Under the pieces are notes generated by a model, which was not told the DNA's origin, ran no database searches, and saw nothing but the letters and a program-made list of their open reading frames with translations. A program made the position numbers and the translations under genes. From positions 512,501-576,500 of the forward strand of contig NZ_BQME02000001.1 of assembly GCF_022180385.2 (NCBI RefSeq): a stretch of DNA of 64,000 bases, written 5' to 3'. Positions 35,055 to 43,335 of this stretch are shown here, one piece after another. Source of the stretch: Paenibacillus sp. L3-i20. Its GTDB lineage: Bacteria; Bacillota; Bacilli; Paenibacillales; Paenibacillaceae. The number at the start of each line of letters is the position of its first letter. Within the stretch, counting starts at the first letter, position 1.

Positions 35055-36946
35055 GCTTTTCCCCCCATATCTCTAATAATTTCATCCTCTTCAATATGGA
35101 AGCCAGGATCATCATTAACAGAACGAAGGAACATACAAAGGAATAAAATTGCAAGTCCAACGATACCGATAGCATGACCTGTCTTAAGCGGACCGATATG
35201 TCCCCAATCTGGAGCATACATAAAGCCGAAACCTGCGATAAATAATCCAAGACCCATAAAGAATGGAAGTATTGATGGAGATGGCATATGAATTGGACCA
35301 ATCGGCTCAGCTGGCGTCATGCCCTTATGACCATCTTGTTTTTCTTTCCAGTAAGCATCATAACCACGAACCAACGGTGTTTGAGCAAAGTTGTACTCAG
35401 GTGGAGGTGACGGAATTGTCCACTCCAACGTACGACCATCTTCCCAAGGATCGTTAGGAGCGTCTTGTGGTCTTACTTGTGTAATAACAACGTTGAGCAG
35501 GAACATAATTGTTCCGACACCCATCATAATAGCACCAACAGTACTGATCATATTCATTTCATTGAATCCCATACCATCAAGGTACTGCCAAATACGACGA
35601 GGCATTCCAAGTAGTCCAAGGAAATGCTGGATAAAGAATGTTAAGTGGAAGCCAATAAAGAACATCCAGAAAGTAAATTTACCAAGCGTTTCATTAAGTA
35701 CACGACCGAACATCTTTGGCCACCAGTAGTGTAGACCAGAGAATATACCGAGTACCAATCCACCTACGATAACGTAATGGAAATGTGCTACTACGAAATA
35801 CGTATCATGATATTGGTAGTCAGCTGGTGCAGCTGCAAGCATTACTCCTGTTACCCCGCCTAATACGAATGTCGGGATAAAGCCTACTGCATACAAATTA
35901 GCTGATGTGAACTTAATGGAACCGCCCCACATCGTGAACAGCCAGTTGAAGATTTTAATACCTGTCGGTACTGCAATCAACATCGTTGCGATAGAAAACA
36001 GTGCGTTCGCTACCGGTCCTAAACCTACTGTAAACATATGATGCGCCCAAACCATGAAACCTAAGAAACCGATCAAAATGGTTGCGAATACCATCGAGCT
36101 GTAACCAAATAGACGTTTCCTCGAAAATGTACTAACAACTTCTGAAATTATGCCGAATGCCGGCAAGATAAGGATGTAAACCTCAGGATGCCCGAAAATC
36201 CAGAAAATATGCTCCCACAGTACTGCGTTACCGCCACCTGCAGGATCAAAGAAGTTTGCGTCGAACAAACGGTCGAACATCAATGCTGCAAGTCCTACTG
36301 CTAGCGCAGGGAAAGCAAAAAGGATTAGCGCAGAAGTAATGAACGCAGTCCATGTAAACAATGGCATACGCATAAATGTCATACCAGGTGCGCGCATGTT
36401 AATAATAGTAACTAGGAAGTTAATGCCCCCGATTAGTGTACCTATACCTGCTATCTGGAGGCCTAATACATAGTAATCGACCCCATGATCCCCGCTATAG
36501 GTTGTACCTGCGAGCGGTGCATAAGACGTCCATCCTGCATCGGGAACGCTTCCAGTTAACCAGCTGATATTCAACAAAATACCACCGAATAGGAAAGTCC
36601 AGAAACCTAGTGAGTTAACGAAAGGGAATGCAACGTCGCGTGCGCCGATTTGCAGCGGCACGACAGCATTCATTAGAGCAAATAGTAATGGCATCGCTGC
36701 CAAAAATATCATGGTAGTCCCGTGCATCGTAAGCAGTTCGTTATATGTATCTGCAGAAACGAAAGTATTTTGCGGCTTCCAAAGCTGTATACGGATTAGA
36801 ATGGCTTCCAAACCGCCTACAAGGAAGAAAAATCCTCCTGCTATCAAATACAAAATGCCAATCTTTTTGTGGTCAACCGTAGTCAGCCAGTCCATTATGC
36901 CGCTGTAACGTTTGACCTCATGCGTATGTGCATGTGCATGAGCCAA
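35051..36946 (-). CDS. ctaD: Cytochrome caa3 oxidase subunit I
   Basis: Subunit I holds heme a and the heme a3-CuB centre that reduces oxygen and pumps protons. Landmarks are LTTVDHKKIGILYLI, MHGTTMIFL, FWIFGHPEVYILILPAFG (CuB His and the proton-channel Glu), HHMFTVG and HYVIVGGLVLG. The C-terminal extension with extra membrane segments is typical of caa3 enzymes. AAGGAGG stands eight bases before TTG 36946, so I take that start (MAHAHAHTHE, His-rich); a TTG at 36964 would overlap the ribosome site. Confidence 0.96.
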   Translation of the reverse strand: MAHAHAHTHEVKRYSGIMDWLTTVDHKKIGILYLIAGGFFFLVGGLEAILIRIQLWKPQNTFVSADTYNELLTMHGTTMIFLAAMPLLFALMNAVVPLQIGARDVAFPFVNSLGFWTFLFGGILLNISWLTGSVPDAGWTSYAPLAGTTYSGDHGVDYYVLGLQIAGIGTLIGGINFLVTIINMRAPGMTFMRMPLFTWTAFITSALILFAFPALAVGLAALMFDRLFDANFFDPAGGGNAVLWEHIFWIFGHPEVYILILPAFGIISEVVSTFSRKRLFGYSSMVFATILIGFLGFMVWAHHMFTVGLGPVANALFSIATMLIAVPTGIKIFNWLFTMWGGSIKFTSANLYAVGFIPTFVLGGVTGVMLAAAPADYQYHDTYFVVAHFHYVIVGGLVLGIFSGLHYWWPKMFGRVLNETLGKFTFWMFFIGFHLTFFIQHFLGLLGMPRRIWQYLDGMGFNEMNMISTVGAIMMGVGTIMFLLNVVITQVRPQDAPNDPWEDGRTLEWTIPSPPPEYNFAQTPLVRGYDAYWKEKQDGHKGMTPAEPIGPIHMPSPSILPFFMGLGLFIAGFGFMYAPDWGHIGPLKTGHAIGIVGLAILFLCMFLRSVNDDPGFHIEEDEIIRDMGGKA

Positions 36947-36979
36947 TGTAGGTACCTCCTTCAATCACTGATGATAGTT

Positions 36980-38035
36980 TTACTCGTAGTCCAGCTTTAG
37001 ACCAGCCAAATATTCTGAAATTCCTTTTAGTTCAGCCTCAGTCAAATCTTTATGATCTGGCATTTGGTTACCAGGCTTAAACTTCTCAGGATCTTTGATC
37101 CATTTGTAAAGATTGTTATATATTGTATCCTCATGACTGTATTTCTTATCATCAGCTTCAACATTGACTAGTATACCGCCTACACTTTCACGACTGCCGA
37201 TACCAGTAAGGTTCGGATAAGCAGGTCCGCCCATATCTCCGACAGCATGGCAAGAAAGACATCTGTCTTCGAATGTCTTAGCGATAGCTGGGTCACTTGG
37301 TAAAGCTACTGGAGCTTTAATTGCCGCTGTCCAACGATCAAACGCAGCAGGATCCACTGATTTAACTTTAAAATCCATTAATCCATGAGATGGTCCGCAC
37401 AATTCCGCACATTTACCTAAGTAAACGCCCTTTTTGGGAGCGGAGAAAAACATTTTATTCTCATTGCCTGCTGGGTTTGTATCAATCTTACCGGCAAGTG
37501 ATGGAACCCAGAATGAGTGAAGAACGTCAGCTGTCTTGGCTTCGATTGCAATCGTTTTCCCCGTTGGAATAACCAATTCTTGAGCTGTCTTGATACCCAG
37601 TTCAGGATACTCAAACTCCCACCAATATAGATGTGAAGTAACAATAACCTTTACGGCATCAGGATCTTTACTGTAATCCTTAGATAGATCAAATACCGAT
37701 TGTACAGTCGGCACGCCAAGAATAACAAGCAAAATAATTGGAATAACCGTCCAGATAATCTCTAGCTTATGGCTTCCTTCTACTTGTTTTGGGATCGTTT
37801 TGTCTCCAGAACGTCTACGGAAACGAATGATTACATACAAGGAAATCGCAAATACGACAACGACAACGCCCGACATAATAATGATTGACGTTTTCATTAA
37901 ATCGAATTGCTGTTGCGCTACTGGCCCCTGAGGGTTTAGCGTCGACAAGTCTTCCCGTCCGCAAGCAGCCAGTACTAAAGCCATCATGGCCATTAGCGGC
38001 GCTAGCCGTTTTAAAAATTGCCACCGATTCATCAT
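36980..38035 (-). CDS. ctaC: Cytochrome caa3 oxidase subunit II with cytochrome c domain
   Basis: A lipoprotein signal ends in LAAC (C25). Two membrane segments follow, then a CuA cupredoxin domain (HSFWVPSLAGK and CAELCGPSHGLM, the CuA ligands). The C-terminal cytochrome c domain has CLSCH as heme c site at about residues 255-262, with a likely axial Met in GNQMPDH. The fused cytochrome c makes this a caa3-type oxidase that takes electrons from c-type cytochromes outside the cell. It is the first gene of ctaCDEF. Confidence 0.96.
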   Translation of the reverse strand: MMNRWQFLKRLAPLMAMMALVLAACGREDLSTLNPQGPVAQQQFDLMKTSIIIMSGVVVVVFAISLYVIIRFRRRSGDKTIPKQVEGSHKLEIIWTVIPIILLVILGVPTVQSVFDLSKDYSKDPDAVKVIVTSHLYWWEFEYPELGIKTAQELVIPTGKTIAIEAKTADVLHSFWVPSLAGKIDTNPAGNENKMFFSAPKKGVYLGKCAELCGPSHGLMDFKVKSVDPAAFDRWTAAIKAPVALPSDPAIAKTFEDRCLSCHAVGDMGGPAYPNLTGIGSRESVGGILVNVEADDKKYSHEDTIYNNLYKWIKDPEKFKPGNQMPDHKDLTEAELKGISEYLAGLKLDYE

Positions 38036-38150
38036 TAATCAACCCCACTTTTGACTTTTTCGCAGCTGCCTTTTTTTTCACGTGGCAAGCGGCTTTGCTG
38101 CGTGTTCCACAGATGTTTTGACAACTCCTGCAACTTAAATCACTTTATTA

Positions 38151-38179
38151 AATATAAAGTTGAAGCCCTTATTTGTCAA
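38151..38179 (-). promoter_or_regulatory. Sigma-A promoter of ctaCDEF
   Basis: Minus strand: TTGACA (38174-38179), a 17-nt spacer and TATATT (38151-38156). The leader to ctaC is about 110 nt. The rest of 38036-38402 shows nothing else I can name. Confidence 0.75.
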
Positions 38180-38402
38180 TGTTCCACAGAGAGTTCACAA
38201 ATTGTTCTCAAAGCTGTCAAAAAGGCGTGTTTCGGGCACTTTTGGGCCCTTGATTAGTCTCTATGTGTTCGTTCTTGGCGATATATCACTTCTTCATTGT
38301 GTACCAAATCCATGGTCAATTATGTATAGTGACCGAAACGTATATTTCTTACGCCTCGATCAAGACTAAAGACATCAATTATGAAATGGGGGCCAGCTAT
38401 TA

Positions 38403-39131
38403 ATGATGAAGCGTTTAGTCTTTCTCCTGTTGTCCACTGTTCTTATATGTACGATGTCCGGCTGCAATTACAAGCAGGTTGTTGAACGGAGTGACTCCGA
38501 TTATGGAAGCAGGAAAGCTCATGATCCAAAAACAATAAAAGCGAAAGCCTATGGATCGTTATCAAAGGACAGCAATAGACATAACAATACTTTCTTTGAG
38601 TACAGCTCTATTTTGTCGGGGAAAGTCAGCTCTGTTAATGGAATTGCATCAGCAATCGTCATGATTACGGACAAAAATGCATACGTTGGTCTCATGCTCG
38701 ATTGGACGGCAGTAGGCACAAAAAGTTCAGGAGGTACTGAAGAACAAAATAATACAGGATTAAATGGTGGCGTTTATAATGCAGATACAGGAAGCCCATT
38801 TGGTACCAGTGGTGTATTAGTATACCCTTATAACTCCTACTTCTCAGTAAATGATCATAACAATCTTTCACCTGAGTTAAAACAGACAGTAGCTGAGCTT
38901 ATTCGACAATATGTACCTACTGTGCAGGAGGTTCATATCTCTGCTAACATGGAATTCGTCAATTACTTTAATCAATTCGCCAAAGAAGCTTGGGGTGGTC
39001 GCTCTCTTACACCTTGGATCGATTCCTTTAACACAGTAGTGCAGTATCATTTCGCAGGAGGAAACGTTATGCCCGAACCAATTACTCAGCCAGGTAGGTA
39101 CACTCCTTCTGAGTCTCAAATGCGTCGCTAA
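38403..39131 (+). CDS. YhcN/YlaJ-family spore lipoprotein
   Basis: The 242-residue protein has a lipoprotein signal ending MSGC (C21). The mature part contains VNGIASAIVMITDKNAYVGLMLDW and ELKQTVAELIRQYVPTVQEVHISANMEFVNYFNQ, the YhcN/YlaJ pattern of heavy-metal-associated-like fold seen in spore-membrane lipoproteins. A linker rich in Gly/Asn/Thr (about 115-140) interrupts the fold. ATG 38403 follows GGGGG. It is monocistronic and supports a spore-forming host. Confidence 0.85.
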   Translation: MMKRLVFLLLSTVLICTMSGCNYKQVVERSDSDYGSRKAHDPKTIKAKAYGSLSKDSNRHNNTFFEYSSILSGKVSSVNGIASAIVMITDKNAYVGLMLDWTAVGTKSSGGTEEQNNTGLNGGVYNADTGSPFGTSGVLVYPYNSYFSVNDHNNLSPELKQTVAELIRQYVPTVQEVHISANMEFVNYFNQFAKEAWGGRSLTPWIDSFNTVVQYHFAGGNVMPEPITQPGRYTPSESQMRR

Positions 39132-39160
39132 AAAATCTCTTCCTATATATATGCGTTATT

Positions 39161-39190
39161 GAAGAGGGTTCTCAATTGAGAGCCCTCTTC
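39161..39190. terminator. Bidirectional terminator, near-perfect 30-bp palindrome
   Basis: GAAGAGGGTTCTCAA pairs with TTGAGAGCCCTCTTC (one G-U pair). It lies between the convergent lipoprotein and DUF421 genes. Confidence 0.85.
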
Positions 39191-39210
39191 CTATTTCACT
39201 TTAAATAAAG

Positions 39211-40080
39211 TTAATTTTCTGTACCCTTCAATCGCATTGCTTCTACCCCTTGATTAAGATGATGAATAGCTGATTGGTACATCTTGCGATCAGATTCGTT
39301 TCTAGAAAGATACACTAGCCGCTTCAACTCTTCTTCAAGTTGCTTCGTCAACCCTTGAATTTTGTCTCCAGCATTCGATGAATGTTGTTTTGGAAAACTC
39401 CGCCCATCTATCGTCATAAATGTCAGCCCACCTTTACTGTCGAGCTGCGAAAGATAAATATCCTCCAGATTGAGTTTATGCTGATTCAGCTCATGGTTAA
39501 ACCACTCTGCATCATGACCAGAATCTTTTAATTCCTCTTCAAGGATATGACCATCCATTACAAGTGTATATGGTGCCTTCTCTTCAGCCATTCTCCAGCC
39601 TAACATATCGGGCGTAATTGGCTGGAGTTCTTTCTTTAATAAAACGTTGATTTCGCCACTAGCTTCCATAACGGCAAACTCGACATCAGCAACTCGGTAA
39701 ACATCCTTTTTGCGTAGTTGATTCAGAAGTTCATCCAATGTTAGTCGTTCTTTTTTCATTTTGTCCCTAAACAATCTACCGTCTCGAATAAGTACAGTTC
39801 CTTTGCCATCAATAACATCTCTTAACTTCTTGCTCTTAAGTGTCCACAATTCAATTCCAACAGATACACTAACCCAAACGATCAGTGATACTAGTCCTAA
39901 AAACCAGAGATTATCCAAATCAAGAGAAATATAAGCAGCAATATTCCCAATGGATATACCCGTAATATACTCAAATAGGGAAAGCTCTGATATTTGTCTT
40001 TTGCCTAGCAGTTTCGTCATTATAAATAAGATGACGATGGCAACTAACGTTCTCAACACAATTTGTATCCATTCTGGCAT
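39211..40080 (-). CDS. DUF421 membrane protein, YetF/YrbG-like
   Basis: 289 residues. Three membrane segments lie in the first 85 residues, with TKLLGKRQISELSLFEYITGISIGNIAA, the DUF421 hallmark. A cytoplasmic C-terminal domain follows (DGRLFRDKMKKERLTLDELLNQLRKKDVYRVADVEFAVMEASGEINVLLK). Many are found in spore formers, some controlled by sporulation sigma factors; the biochemical role is unknown. ATG 40080 follows GGGAGAGAG. Confidence 0.87.
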   Translation of the reverse strand: MPEWIQIVLRTLVAIVILFIMTKLLGKRQISELSLFEYITGISIGNIAAYISLDLDNLWFLGLVSLIVWVSVSVGIELWTLKSKKLRDVIDGKGTVLIRDGRLFRDKMKKERLTLDELLNQLRKKDVYRVADVEFAVMEASGEINVLLKKELQPITPDMLGWRMAEEKAPYTLVMDGHILEEELKDSGHDAEWFNHELNQHKLNLEDIYLSQLDSKGGLTFMTIDGRSFPKQHSSNAGDKIQGLTKQLEEELKRLVYLSRNESDRKMYQSAIHHLNQGVEAMRLKGTEN

Positions 40081-40139
40081 TGCTCTCTCTCCCTTCCAAC
40101 TCTATATTGTCCAAATTATGTGAACTCATGCGCATTTCC

Positions 40140-40440
40140 TTGCATTCTTCCCAATAATATGTTAAAGTAAAAGGAATGTTATATTTAACCCCGGTAATCC
40201 CCAGTGAGATTCAATAATTTCCCTCAGATTTTGATTTCATGACTGACCATTCCAACTCATGTTTCACAATGTAATTCTGATTCACACTGGCGCGGTCACG
40301 GAGCCGCAAGGACGAAAGAGAGGTAGGGCTTTCGTTGTTTTAGGATGCTACACCACACAACTTAGTACACATGTTGTTAGCAGTTTACAAGGGGATACAA
40401 ACACGCTGTTCTTGATGGGCAGATCGGTTAAATATAAGCA
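40140..40440 (+). ncRNA. Possible structured RNA in an intergenic region
   Basis: A promoter-like TTGCAT (40140-40145), 17-nt spacer, TAAAGT (40163-40168) reads to the right. The following 270 nt code for nothing convincing but contain hairpins: GCGG/CCGC (40292-40307), GACGAAAG/CTTTCGTT (40311-40336), and ACAAC/GTTGT near 40357-40377. The part 40296-40330 loosely recalls the P2 region of GEMM (c-di-GMP-I) riboswitches (CACGG, CC-GCAA-GG, GGACGAAAG). However, no plus-strand gene follows for nearly 900 nt, so I do not call it a riboswitch. Confidence 0.3.
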
Positions 40441-40466
40441 ACAATAAGGGCTGCCCTGTCCAATTT

Positions 40467-40492
40467 AAAAAGCTATATTATTGAAGCTTTTT
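40467..40492 (-). terminator. Terminator of csoR-copZ
   Basis: An 8-bp AAAAAGCT/AGCTTTTT stem lies directly at the copZ stop codon, with the T run forming part of the stem on the minus strand. Confidence 0.6.
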
Positions 40493-40691
40493 ACACTACA
40501 TCATATCCTTGATCTTCGATTGCCGCCTTAATTGCTTCGATAGTGACTTTACTTTCCTCGTAATCTACAGACACCTTTTTGCCAGCTAGGTCGACCTTTC
40601 CGCTAACTCCAATTTCTCCAAGTGCCTTCTCAACCGAATTAACGCAATGTCCACAGCTCATACCTTCAACATTCAATACTGCATTTGCCAT
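40491..40691 (-). CDS. copZ: Copper chaperone CopZ
   Basis: A 66-residue heavy-metal-associated domain with GMSCGHC (C13, C16) that binds Cu(I). The fold is complete (VNSVEKALGEIGVSGKVDLAGKKVSVDYEESKVTIEAIKAAIEDQGYDVV). It carries copper in the cytoplasm to CopA or CsoR. It is 17 nt downstream of csoR; no copA ATPase gene is in the window. Confidence 0.94.
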   Translation of the reverse strand: MANAVLNVEGMSCGHCVNSVEKALGEIGVSGKVDLAGKKVSVDYEESKVTIEAIKAAIEDQGYDVV

Positions 40692-40708
40692 CTTTCATTC
40701 TCCTCTCA

Positions 40709-41041
40709 TTATTTCATTAGTTTATTTACGGTTACTAACAATTCTTCAATTACTTCATTCTCACCAGCTTGAATTCGCTCAACTACACAACTCTTCAAGT
40801 GGCCCTCCAGCAGGAGCTTCGCTACACTGCCAAGTGCAGATTGTGCAGCAGCTATCTGTGTCAAGACATCATCGCAATAAGTATCCTTTTCAATCATTGC
40901 TTTGACACCTCTTATTTGGCCCTCAATCCGATTAAGTCGAGAATTTAAATTTTGCTTTAACTTATCGGAGTGATGACTCTTTCGGTCCTCTGGATCAGAG
41001 TGACAGCTGTTATCTTGTGCAGTTTCATCCACTATGTCCAT
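40709..41041 (-). CDS. csoR: Copper-sensing transcriptional repressor CsoR
   Basis: The 110-residue all-helical repressor has the Cu(I) ligand set C56 (TYCDDVL), H81 and C85 (EGHLKSC), as in Bacillus CsoR. An additional His/Cys-bearing N-terminal tail (NSCHSDPEDRKSHH) is longer than usual. Apo-CsoR binds DNA and copper releases it. ATG 41041 is eight bases after GGAGG, which itself lies in a CsoR-like site. It is first in the csoR-copZ operon and autoregulated by inference. Confidence 0.94.
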   Translation of the reverse strand: MDIVDETAQDNSCHSDPEDRKSHHSDKLKQNLNSRLNRIEGQIRGVKAMIEKDTYCDDVLTQIAAAQSALGSVAKLLLEGHLKSCVVERIQAGENEVIEELLVTVNKLMK

Positions 41042-41046
41042 TTCGT

Positions 41047-41063
41047 ATACCTCCATAGGGTAT
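41047..41063. promoter_or_regulatory. Second CsoR-like site, over the csoR ribosome site
   Basis: ATACCTCCATAGGGTAT resembles the main operator at 41087-41103 at 15 of 17 positions. It covers the csoR Shine-Dalgarno region, so it may be coincidence forced by GGAGG or a true second operator. Confidence 0.45.
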
Positions 41064-41080
41064 TCTGTTTATAATATGAT

Positions 41081-41108
41081 ATTATCATACCCCCTTAGGG
41101 TATGTAAA
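41081..41108 (-). promoter_or_regulatory. Promoter of csoR-copZ
   Basis: Minus strand: TTTACA (41103-41108), a 16-nt spacer and GATAAT (41081-41086). The spacer is filled by the CsoR operator. Confidence 0.6.
41087..41103. promoter_or_regulatory. CsoR operator
   Basis: ATACCCCCTTAGGGTAT matches the known CsoR pattern (TACCC and GGGTA arms with a G/C-rich middle). It sits between the -35 and -10 boxes of the csoR promoter. Confidence 0.8.
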
Positions 41109-41315
41109 GAGCCTTTTTCCATCCATCATACGATTCTTTTAGTACTATGATTATTCGCATAGTTATGCTACGATCCAAATAATAGTAAGTCTTGTTTTCA
41201 ATACGATAAGCAAATAGAGATATAATCATTTTTAAAGTCCAAAGTAACACTGTCTTAACACTAGTATGCTAAAAGTAACTTATAACCAGCAACATTAAAT
41301 GAGAGGATGAACATC

Positions 41316-42062
41316 ATGAAACAACCAATTATATTCGCACACAGAGGCGCAAGCGCTTATTGCCCGGAAAATACTTTAGCTGCATTTAAAAAAGGAATTG
41401 AACTCGGAGCTACTGGTATTGAAACGGATGTACAACGGACAAAAGACGGTCAACTTGTTCTTATACATGATGAATCATTACTACGTACAACTGGTATGGA
41501 TAAGCTTGTTAAAGATGTTAGCTACGAACAATTATCCCTGCTAGATGCCGGCAGCTGGTTTGATTCTTCATTCTCTGATGAACGAGTTCCTACACTCCAA
41601 CAATTGCTCGAAATAACTCGTCATACAAATCTCATCATTAACATAGAGCTAAAAAACGGGATCTTCCTCTATCCTGGCATGGAACAAGAGGTAATCGATG
41701 TGGTACGTTCTTTTGGAATGAGCCAGCAAGTCATCATATCCAGCTTCAATCATTATTCACTTGCACATTGTAAACAACTAGCGCCGGAGATTAAGACAGG
41801 AATATTGTATATGGAAGGGTTATACAAACCATGGGAGTATGCATTAACTTTAAATGCTGATGCCCTGCATGCTTACAAATACGCAGTATTGCCCGAATGG
41901 GTTGCCCAAGCTACACAACATGGAATCACTTATAATCCTTTTACGGTAAATGAAATTGCTGAGATGGAACGATTGCTACAAGCAGAGGTTGCTGGCATCA
42001 TTACTGATTATCCAGATCGACTAATTACTCTTATAGATAAGAGGGGTGCTGCAACCGAATGA
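41316..42062 (+). CDS. Glycerophosphodiester phosphodiesterase (UgpQ/GlpQ family)
   Basis: The 248-residue cytoplasmic enzyme begins IIFAHRGASAYCPENTLAAF, with the catalytic HRG and E. It also has GIETDVQRTKDGQLVLIHDESLLRTT (metal-binding E and D, catalytic His) and NIELKN. It hydrolyses glycerophosphodiesters to glycerol-3-phosphate and an alcohol. No signal peptide is present, so it is UgpQ-like. ATG 41316 is nine bases after GAGAGG; the ATG three codons before it is too close. The stop overlaps the MFS gene start in ATGA. Confidence 0.93.
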   Translation: MKQPIIFAHRGASAYCPENTLAAFKKGIELGATGIETDVQRTKDGQLVLIHDESLLRTTGMDKLVKDVSYEQLSLLDAGSWFDSSFSDERVPTLQQLLEITRHTNLIINIELKNGIFLYPGMEQEVIDVVRSFGMSQQVIISSFNHYSLAHCKQLAPEIKTGILYMEGLYKPWEYALTLNADALHAYKYAVLPEWVAQATQHGITYNPFTVNEIAEMERLLQAEVAGIITDYPDRLITLIDKRGAATE

Positions 42063-43261
42063 AAAAAACTTGGCTCCTCGGCTTAGGTCTTTTCAGTATT
42101 AGTTTTACATGGTCCCTTTACAATGCATTTGTACCGTTTTTTCTCGAAGATTTTATTAAAAGTGTTACATTGATTGGTTTCATGATGACAATTGATAATT
42201 ACTTCGCGATTGTCATACAGCCACTCGTTGGGAGGCGTAGTGACCGTATCAATACGTTCATTGGAAAACGGATGCCATTCCTTCTGATTGGAATGCCTAT
42301 TGCTGCATTATTCGCCGCATTAATTCCATGGCATAACAGTTTGTTCATGCTAGTCGTATTTATGGTAGGCATGAATTTATCCATGAGTATATATCGCTCA
42401 CCAACGATTGCTTTAATGCCAGACATTACCCCGGACTATAAGCGAACACAAGCAAGCGGAATCATCAATTTTATGGGCGGGGTTGGTGCGATACTGGCCT
42501 TTGCAGGTGGTTCATATTTATATAAAACACATAACTCGCTTCCGTTTCTTGTTACTGCTTTATTAACTCTACTTTGCTTAGCCATACTTTTATGGGTCAT
42601 TCGCGAGAAGAGGGACTCCCTATCTTATATGCCATCAAGCCCTCCAACCTTTACCTCTTTCAAAGGAGAGTGGAATAAACCCACTCTCTTCCTAATTGGC
42701 GCAATCTTCTTTTGGTTTTTCTCTTACCAAGGTGTTGAAGCACTTTTTACCCTTTACGGTAAAAATCATATTGGTCTCAGTGAGGCTCAAGCTGGTTTTT
42801 CTCTCGCTTTCTTTTCGGTCGCATTCGTCGCTGCCGCAATACCAAGCGGTTTGCTTGGAAGACGATTCGGCAAAAAACGTCTTATTATATCTGGCGTTAT
42901 TGGTCTTATTATTACATTTAGTTTAATCACATTTGTTGAAACGATGTTCGCTCTTCGCATACTGTTGCTCATAAGTGGTGTTTTCTGGGCACTCATTAAT
43001 ATTAACTCGTATCCATTTGTAATCGCATTGGGGAAAGAAAGCAGTATTGGTACAAGAACAGGCATCTATTACATTGCCTCATCATTAGCAGCTTTAACCT
43101 CACCCCCTATTATGGGTACATTGATTGACAAATTTGGTTACTCTTCTTTGTTCTATACTGCTTCTGGCGGCATGATCATAGCTCTCTTACTAGTACTTGG
43201 AGTAAAAGACAGAGGAATGGCTCACCCTATCTCACCTGAACAGCAAGCTAGTGCCCTTTAA
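42059..43261 (+). CDS. Major facilitator superfamily transporter
   Basis: A 400-residue, twelve-segment MFS protein. Between segments 2 and 3 it has QPLVGRRSDRINTFIGKRMPFLL, an A-like motif resembling the SLC45/GPH-like sugar transporter group. The ATGA overlap with the phosphodiesterase gene suggests that it takes up a glycerophosphodiester, glycerol-3-phosphate or a related compound; this is inference only. A strong terminator follows. Confidence 0.87.
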   Translation: MKKTWLLGLGLFSISFTWSLYNAFVPFFLEDFIKSVTLIGFMMTIDNYFAIVIQPLVGRRSDRINTFIGKRMPFLLIGMPIAALFAALIPWHNSLFMLVVFMVGMNLSMSIYRSPTIALMPDITPDYKRTQASGIINFMGGVGAILAFAGGSYLYKTHNSLPFLVTALLTLLCLAILLWVIREKRDSLSYMPSSPPTFTSFKGEWNKPTLFLIGAIFFWFFSYQGVEALFTLYGKNHIGLSEAQAGFSLAFFSVAFVAAAIPSGLLGRRFGKKRLIISGVIGLIITFSLITFVETMFALRILLLISGVFWALININSYPFVIALGKESSIGTRTGIYYIASSLAALTSPPIMGTLIDKFGYSSLFYTASGGMIIALLLVLGVKDRGMAHPISPEQQASAL

Positions 43262-43269
43262 TCCTAATT

Positions 43270-43307
43270 AAACAAGGACTCAAGCCTGTTGGCTTGAGTC
43301 CTTGTTT
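43270..43307 (+). terminator. Terminator of the GDPD-MFS operon
   Basis: A 17-bp stem AAACAAGGACTCAAGCC/GGCTTGAGTCCTTGTTT with a 4-nt loop, followed by TTCTTC. Confidence 0.9.
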
Positions 43308-43335
43308 TTCTTCAAAATGAGTATTCATTAAACGA

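Noticed and set aside
40290..40360. GEMM (c-di-GMP-I) riboswitch
   Set aside because: Only short strings agree; the P1 pairing and a downstream target gene are missing. Kept as a structured RNA candidate only.
40259..40447. 62-codon plus-strand frame in the structured intergenic region
   Set aside because: No Shine-Dalgarno before its ATG, and the hairpins explain its biased sequence better than coding.
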